Assembly: GCF_023243045.1 (NCBI RefSeq)
Contig: NZ_JALKFX010000049.1
Span: 1-50,218 of the forward strand
From: Frankia sp. AgB32
Lineage (GTDB): Bacteria; Actinomycetota; Actinomycetes; Frankiales; Frankiaceae
Length of the DNA: 50,218 bases
Direction: 5' to 3'
The notes beneath the pieces are model-generated. The model worked only from the letters and a program-made list of their open reading frames with translations. It was not told the DNA's origin and did not search any database. Position numbers and translations under genes: made by a program. Shown piece after piece: positions 46,344-50,218 of the stretch; within the stretch, counting starts at the first letter, position 1; the number at the start of each line of letters is the position of its first letter.

Positions 46344-47540
46344 ATGATGACCGCCGACATCTACTACGATCCCTATGACACGGACATCGACACTGCGCCG
46401 CACGAGGTTTGGCGGCGCATGCGCGACGAGGCTCCGGTGTACCGCAACGACCGCTACGACTTCTACGCACTGTCCCGCCACGCCGACGTCGACGCCGCCT
46501 CGCGCAACACGAAGGCCTACAGCTCAGCGCACGGCACGACCTTGGAGCTGCTGAACAGCGGTGCCGATGTGTCGACCGGAATGATGATTTTCATGGATCC
46601 GCCGGAGCACGGCCGGCTGCGCGCGCTGGTCTCCCGGGCGTTCACGCCGCGGCGCATCGCGCTGCTGCACGAGCAGATCCGCCAGCGGTGCCGCGACCTG
46701 CTCGACCCGTACGTCGGCTCCGGCGGCTTCGACTACGTCACCGACTTCGGCGCCGAGCTGCCGTCGCGGGTGATCTCCGCGCTGCTCGGTGTCCCCGCCA
46801 GCGACCAGCCGCACATCCTGGAAGTCATCAACACGACCTTCCACCTCGAGCCCGGCCTCGGCATGACCAACGACATCGCCATCAACGCGATGTTCGAGCT
46901 GCACTCCTACCTCACCGCGCAGCTCGCCGAGCGTCGCGAGAATCCGCGCGATGATATGCTCACCGACCTCGTCCACGCCGAGATCAACGAGGCCGACGGC
47001 AGCAAGCGCAATCTCACCGACGAGGAGTCGGCGAACTTCGGCCTGCTGCTCGTCGCCGCCGGCACCGAGACCGTCGCGCGCCTGCTCGGCTGGGCGTCGG
47101 TGCTGCTGGCCGACTTCCCTGACCAGCGGCAGATTCTCGCCGACGACCCGAGCGCGATCCCCAACGGGGTCGAGGAGCTGCTCCGCTTCGAGGCCCCCTC
47201 GCCCGCCCAGGGCCGGTGGACCACCCGCGAGCTGACCCTGCACGGCGTGACCATCCCCGCGGACAGCAAGGTCCTGCTGCTCACAGGTTCCGCCGGTCGC
47301 GACGAGCGGGCCTTCGCCAACCCCGACGTCCTCGACGTCCACCGGCGCCTGGAGTCGCACGTCTCCTTCGGCCTCGGCGCCCACTACTGCCTCGGCGCCC
47401 CGCTCGCCCGCCTCGAAGGCCGCATCGCGCTCGAGGAGACCCTGAGCCGGTTCCCGACCTGGGAAGTCGACCACGACAAGGCCGAGCGCCTGCACACCAG
47501 CACCGTGCGCGGCTACAAGAAGGTCCCGATCATCCTCTGA
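46344..47540 (+). CDS. Cytochrome P450
   Basis: A soluble bacterial P450 of about 398 residues, the usual length, that would hydroxylate or otherwise oxidise an unknown substrate with electrons from a ferredoxin partner. Visible motifs: I-helix AAGTET (about residue 237), ExxR as EELLR (about 277), and the heme loop FGLGAHYCLG with the Cys ligand (about 347). Two ATGs in tandem (46344 and 46347) follow GAGGA; the second has better spacing, so the start may be one codon later. The open frame continues upstream to 45942 but without P450 sequence. Neither ferredoxin nor reductase is adjacent. It lies beyond the LAL gene and a pseudogene block, so a role in the polyketide pathway is doubtful; regulation by the adjacent TetR protein is possible. 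Confidence 0.95.
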   Translation: MMTADIYYDPYDTDIDTAPHEVWRRMRDEAPVYRNDRYDFYALSRHADVDAASRNTKAYSSAHGTTLELLNSGADVSTGMMIFMDPPEHGRLRALVSRAFTPRRIALLHEQIRQRCRDLLDPYVGSGGFDYVTDFGAELPSRVISALLGVPASDQPHILEVINTTFHLEPGLGMTNDIAINAMFELHSYLTAQLAERRENPRDDMLTDLVHAEINEADGSKRNLTDEESANFGLLLVAAGTETVARLLGWASVLLADFPDQRQILADDPSAIPNGVEELLRFEAPSPAQGRWTTRELTLHGVTIPADSKVLLLTGSAGRDERAFANPDVLDVHRRLESHVSFGLGAHYCLGAPLARLEGRIALEETLSRFPTWEVDHDKAERLHTSTVRGYKKVPIIL

Positions 47541-47551
47541 TCGGCCCGGGC

Positions 47552-47587
47552 CCGGCGGCGGACCACTCCTGACGCGGACGCCGCCGG
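47552..47587. terminator. Possible bidirectional terminator hairpin
   Basis: ccggcggcg (47552-47560) and cgccgccgg (47579-47587) form a perfect 9-bp GC stem with an 18-nt loop, located between the converging ends of the P450 and the isomerase remnant. There is no T-run, as is common in actinomycetes. Confidence 0.4.
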
Positions 47588-47621
47588 AGCCGTCCACCCT
47601 CCGGTGCGCCGTTCGCGGCCG

Positions 47622-48227
47622 TCAGTCCACGCTGACGCCGACGGTCGCGAACAGCCACCGCGCACCCTGGACGCAGCGACGCGCACGGTCCTCGGTGGGT
47701 TCACCGGCGTCGGCACGCGTGCGCATCGGAACCTCCAGTCCGACGGGGACGTCCGCGGGCAGCGCGGCGATGATCTCCCGCAGTGGCAGCTCCCCGTCGC
47801 CAGGCGCCATCCGGTCGGAGGATTCGTCGCGGTAGACGGCCCCGCGCTGGTGGATCGTGTTGTCGCTGAGCTGGACGTGCGCGAGGAGCCGCCGGGTCGA
47901 CCGCCGCGAGGTCCGCGGCGCCACCCCCGGAGCGCACGAGGTGCATCGTGTCCAGGAGCAGGCGGAAGTCCGCGCGGCCCACGTGGCGCACCGCGGCGAG
48001 CGCGCCGGCGAGATCGCGGGTCGTCAGCGACGGCGCGAACTCCACCGTCGACTCCAGCCCCCGCGCCGCGGCCAGCTCGGCGAACAGCGCGAACTCGTCG
48101 AGGCTGCGGACGACATCGGGATCCATGCTCACGATGTCGACCCGGGTGACGCCGAGCTCGGCCACCGTGTCCAGATCGGCGGCGCCGTCGCGGATGTCGC
48201 TGCCCGGATGGATCAGGCGGCGGCCAG
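47622..48227 (-). pseudogene. Sugar phosphate isomerase/epimerase (TIM-barrel), 5'-truncated and frameshifted
   Basis: The upstream part reads RLIHPGSDIRDGAADLDTV, then VTRVDIVSMDPDVVRSLDEF and DFRLLLDTMHLVRSGGGAADLAAVD. A one-base shift around 47885-47900 moves to a second frame giving LLAHVQLSDNTIHQRG, then VPVGLEVPMRTRADAGEP and the stop at 47622. Together they form the C-terminal two-thirds of a xylose-isomerase-like TIM-barrel enzyme with conserved acidic and His residues (LDTMH, HVQLSDN). The N-terminus is missing and the sequence meets an unrelated SDR fragment near 48227. Enzymes of this family interconvert sugars or inositols, consistent with the LacI and GH3 remnants next to it. Confidence 0.75.
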
Positions 48228-48398
48228 CTGATCAAGCGCTTCGGCCGGGTCGCCGACCGGGTCGGCACCGCCCTGCTGCTCCGCTCCTCCGACGCCGCCT
48301 TCGTCACCGGCCAGACCGTCACCGTCGACGGCGGCTACGTCCGACCCCGCGCCCGCCATCACTTTCTGATCATCGTCCGTGGGAAGGTTCGCGGTTGA
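48228..48398 (+). pseudogene. 3' remnant of a short-chain dehydrogenase/reductase (SDR)
   Basis: About 56 codons read LIKRFGRVADRVGTALLLRS, then SDAAFVTGQTVTVDGGYVRP and a stop at 48396-48398. The SDAAFVTGQ...VDGGY block is the hallmark C-terminus of classical SDRs. Nothing of the Rossmann or YxxxK part is present, and no start exists. It is joined at 48227-48228 to the isomerase remnant on the opposite strand, which shows a rearrangement breakpoint. Confidence 0.75.
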
Positions 48399-48401
48399 CG
48401 C

Positions 48402-49152
48402 CTAGGTGGTCTCGCGGTGGACGAGGACCGGTTCGCCGGCGGCCGGCCAGGCGGGCGGCGGACTGCCTCGGAGGCGGTGCAGGACGTACTCGGCGAGCCA
48501 GCGGCCCAGCAGGGCGGTGTCGAGGCGCACCGTCGTGAGGGCGGGGACGAACAGGCTCGCCAGGGGCGCGTCGTCGTTGCCGACCACGGCGAGATCCGCC
48601 GGGACCCGCAGGCCCGCCCGGATCGCGGTACCGACCACGGCGGCCGCGGCGTCGTCGTTGTAGGCGACCACGCCGGTGATCCCGTCCGCGAGCCAGGCGC
48701 GGACGACCGCGGGCGCGTCGCTGGCACGGTGGTCCAGGTAGCACAGCTCGGGCGGGGGTAGGTCGAGCGCGCGGGCCCGCGTGCAGGTGGGCGACCTGCA
48801 GATCTGGGCCGGCGCTGATCGACAGCGAGTCGTCGGGGATCGACGGACGGTTGGGGGCCGGATCGGGGTCGGGAAGGATGTCCCGCACACCGCAGGCACG
48901 CATCGAGGCGACGTCGGCGGGGCTGAACGGGCCGGCGCCGATCACCAGCTCGGGTGCCAGCAGCTCCCACAGCGCCGGGCCGGCGTGATCGCGTCGACCG
49001 GTGTGCGAGATCAGCAGGTAGCCGGCGTCACCGAGCACGCGGGCGGCCTCGTCCAGGTAGTCCTGGAAGCGGAACTCCACCGGCAGGTCCGGCAGCATCT
49101 GGAGGATGATGCCGCTGCGCCCGCTGACCAGTGCCCGCGCCGCGACGGTCAC
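48402..49152 (-). pseudogene. LacI-family regulator lacking its HTH, frameshifted
   Basis: The upstream frame begins at GTG 49152 with VAARALVSGRSGIILQML, the sequence that normally follows the LacI hinge. It continues through FQDYLDEAARVLGDAGYLL to ISAGPDLQVAHLHA. A one-base shift near 48777-48790 continues as LDLPPPELCYLDHR, VVAYNDDAAAAVVGTAIRAG, LAVVGNDDAPLASLFVPALTTVR and a stop at 48402-48404. This is the periplasmic-binding-like sugar domain of a LacI/GalR repressor. The DNA-binding HTH is absent and a TAG lies just upstream in frame. It probably once controlled the divergent glycoside hydrolase gene in response to a sugar. Confidence 0.8.
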
Positions 49153-49184
49153 CAGAACCTTCTAGTTGGTAGCCCGGTCCAGAC

Positions 49185-50165
49185 ATCGCCGTCAGGGAGT
49201 TTGCCGATGAGCCAGCCAGCCCGGCGGAGCGGGCGACCGAACTGCTGCAGAGGATGACCGTCGAGGAGAAGGCGCAGCAGGTCACCGGCGCCATGCCGAC
49301 GCGGCTGTTCGGCCGGCACGGTCTGGACGAGGAGCAGGCCCGGGCGGCCATCGGGCTGGGGATCGGCCACGTCGGGCCGCTGGGCATGTTCGGCCACAAG
49401 TCGCCCGCGCAGATCGCCAACGCCGTCAACCAGGTCCAGCGCTTCCTCGTCACCGGGACCCGGCTCGGCATTCCGGCGCTCTTCCACACCGAGGCGCTCA
49501 ACGGCGTGGTCGCGCCGGGGCTGACGGCCTTCCCGACCGCGATCGGCCTGGCCGCGACCTGGAACCCGGCCGCGGTCGAGGCCATGGGCGATGTGCTGCG
49601 CCGCCAGACGCGGGCCATCGGCCACCTGTGCGTGCTCTCGCCGGTGATGGACGTCGCCCGCGACGCCCGCTGGGGCCGCGTCCACGAGACCTACGGCGAG
49701 GAGCCGTATCTCGTCTCGGCGATGAGCGTCGCGTTCACCCGCGGGATCCAGGGCGACGACCCGCGCACCGGCGTGCTCGCCACCGGCAAGCACTTCCTCG
49801 CCTACGGCCTGACCGAGTCCGGCCAGAACATGGCCCGCACCAACGTCGGCGCCCGCGAGCTGTACGAGGTGTACGCGCGGCCGTTCGAGGCCGCCATCAA
49901 GCTCGCCGGTCTCGCCGGGATCATGAACTCCTACAGCACCGTCGACGGCGTCCCGGTCGGGGCGAGCCGGGAGATCCTCACGACGCTGCTGCGCGAGCGG
50001 CTCGGCTTCACCGGCACCGTCGTCTCCGACTACGAGGCCGTCGGCCACCTGCACCGGCGCCTCGACGTGGCCCGCGACGCCGAGGACGCCGGGCGCATCG
50101 CGCTGGCCGCCGGCCTCGACATGGAGCTGCCGATCCCCGAGGGGTTGTCAACTGCCGCAGCTTGA
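49185..50165 (+). pseudogene. Glycoside hydrolase family 3 (beta-glucosidase/xylosidase type), truncated at both ends
   Basis: Coding similarity starts near 49185 (FADEPASPAERATELLQRM) but there is no in-frame start before the ATG at 49254, and a TAG lies at 49170. From 49254 the frame gives MTVEEKAQQVTGAMPTRLFG, then LGIPALFHTEALNG, SPVMDVARDARWGRVHETYG, ATGKHFLAYG and the nucleophile motif VVSDYEAVG. These are the expected GH3 N-terminal TIM-barrel motifs, with KH and SDY intact. At about 50143 the match ends in LDMELPIPEG and six foreign codons lead to a TGA at 50163-50165. A full GH3 is 600-850 residues; only about 320 remain, without the C-terminal sandwich domain. An IS607-like element cuts the 3' side. 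It would have released terminal sugars from glycosides. Confidence 0.85.
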
Positions 50166-50173
50166 GTATGCGA

Positions 50174-50179
50174 TATAAT
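50174..50179 (+). promoter_or_regulatory. Perfect TATAAT -10 box of the insertion sequence
   Basis: TATAAT ends 6 nt before the GTG at 50186. The expected transcription start coincides with that GTG, so the transposase mRNA is probably leaderless. TTGTCA at 50145-50150 is too far away (23-bp spacer) to be a normal -35. Confidence 0.55.
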
Positions 50180-50185
50180 GCGTAA

Positions 50186-50218
50186 GTGAACTTGAAGCAG
50201 TGGGCTGAGCGTGAGGGC
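50186..50218 (+). CDS. IS607-type serine recombinase/transposase TnpA, first 11 codons
   Basis: GTG-initiated frame reading VNLKQWAEREG to the window end. IS607 TnpA proteins begin with a MerR-like helix of the form (M/V)xLxxWAxxxG that binds the element ends, and this matches. There is no Shine-Dalgarno; the position directly after the -10 box suggests leaderless translation. Too little is visible to judge integrity. Confidence 0.5.
   Translation, partial: MNLKQWAEREG

Larger units (their letters stand above)
50144..50218 (+). mobile_element. Left end of an IS607-family-like insertion sequence (runs off the window)
   Basis: GH3 coding sequence stops abruptly at the GGGG of 50141-50144 and is followed by less GC-rich DNA with a consensus promoter box and the start of a serine-recombinase-type transposase gene. 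IS607 elements have no terminal inverted repeats and insert next to G-rich dinucleotides, which fits the junction. Only 75 bp are visible, so the family call rests on the transposase N-terminus. Confidence 0.6.

Noticed and set aside
46344-47540. P450 as a tailoring enzyme of the polyketide
   Set aside because: It lies beyond the LAL regulator and a pseudogene block, next to a TetR gene, and the predicted scaffold needs no obvious P450 step. Not excluded, but unsupported.

Overview
The window reads as high-GC actinomycete DNA: third codon positions are strongly G/C, GTG starts are common, and the families present (giant modular type I PKS genes, a LAL regulator, TetR, P450, IS607-type element) are typical of Streptomyces, Micromonospora or Frankia relatives. 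The genus cannot be fixed from the sequence alone.

Positions 1-38.74 kb hold four collinear minus-strand modular type I polyketide synthase genes, transcribed right to left. In biosynthetic order: gene A (31942-38742: loading AT-ACP plus module 1), gene B (21845-31807: modules 2-3), gene C (6459-21797: modules 4-6) and gene D (1-6400: module 7 and the start of module 8, running off the left edge). From active-site and specificity motifs I read: loading AT for a non-carboxylated acyl starter; M1 methylmalonyl/KR(B); M2 malonyl/KR(A1); M3 methylmalonyl/dead KR (ketone kept); M4 methylmalonyl/KR(A2); M5 atypical AT/KR(B); M6 malonyl/DH-KR(B); M7 methylmalonyl/DH-KR(B). This matches, module for module, the C23-to-C9 half of a bafilomycin/hygrolidin-type plecomacrolide (V-ATPase inhibitor): starter, C23-O, C21-OH, C19 ketone that becomes the hemiketal, C17-OH, C14-methoxy with C15-O, the C12=C13 alkene and the C10=C11 alkene with 10-methyl. 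The odd AT falls exactly at the methoxymalonyl position.

38.74-39.82 kb is a gene-free divergent regulatory region. A large LAL-family (ATPase plus LuxR HTH) regulator at 39818-42655 faces away from the PKS genes and is the likely pathway activator. No tailoring, thioesterase or methoxymalonyl-ACP genes are visible, so they must lie left of the window.

From 42.7 kb rightwards the sequence leaves the cluster and is full of decayed genes: a hydrolase 3' remnant, a broken livF, a livG tail and a peptide-binding lipoprotein 5' fragment (43.1-44.3 kb). Then come an apparently intact TetR regulator with an odd C-terminal extension (45050-46102) and an intact cytochrome P450 (46344-47540). A second decayed block (47.6-50.2 kb) holds a frameshifted sugar isomerase, the 3' end of an SDR, a headless frameshifted LacI regulator and a GH3 beta-glycosidase truncated at both ends. 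The right end of the GH3 is cut by the left end of an IS607-like element whose transposase start is the last thing in the window. The cluster edge therefore sits in a mutation- and insertion-rich zone.
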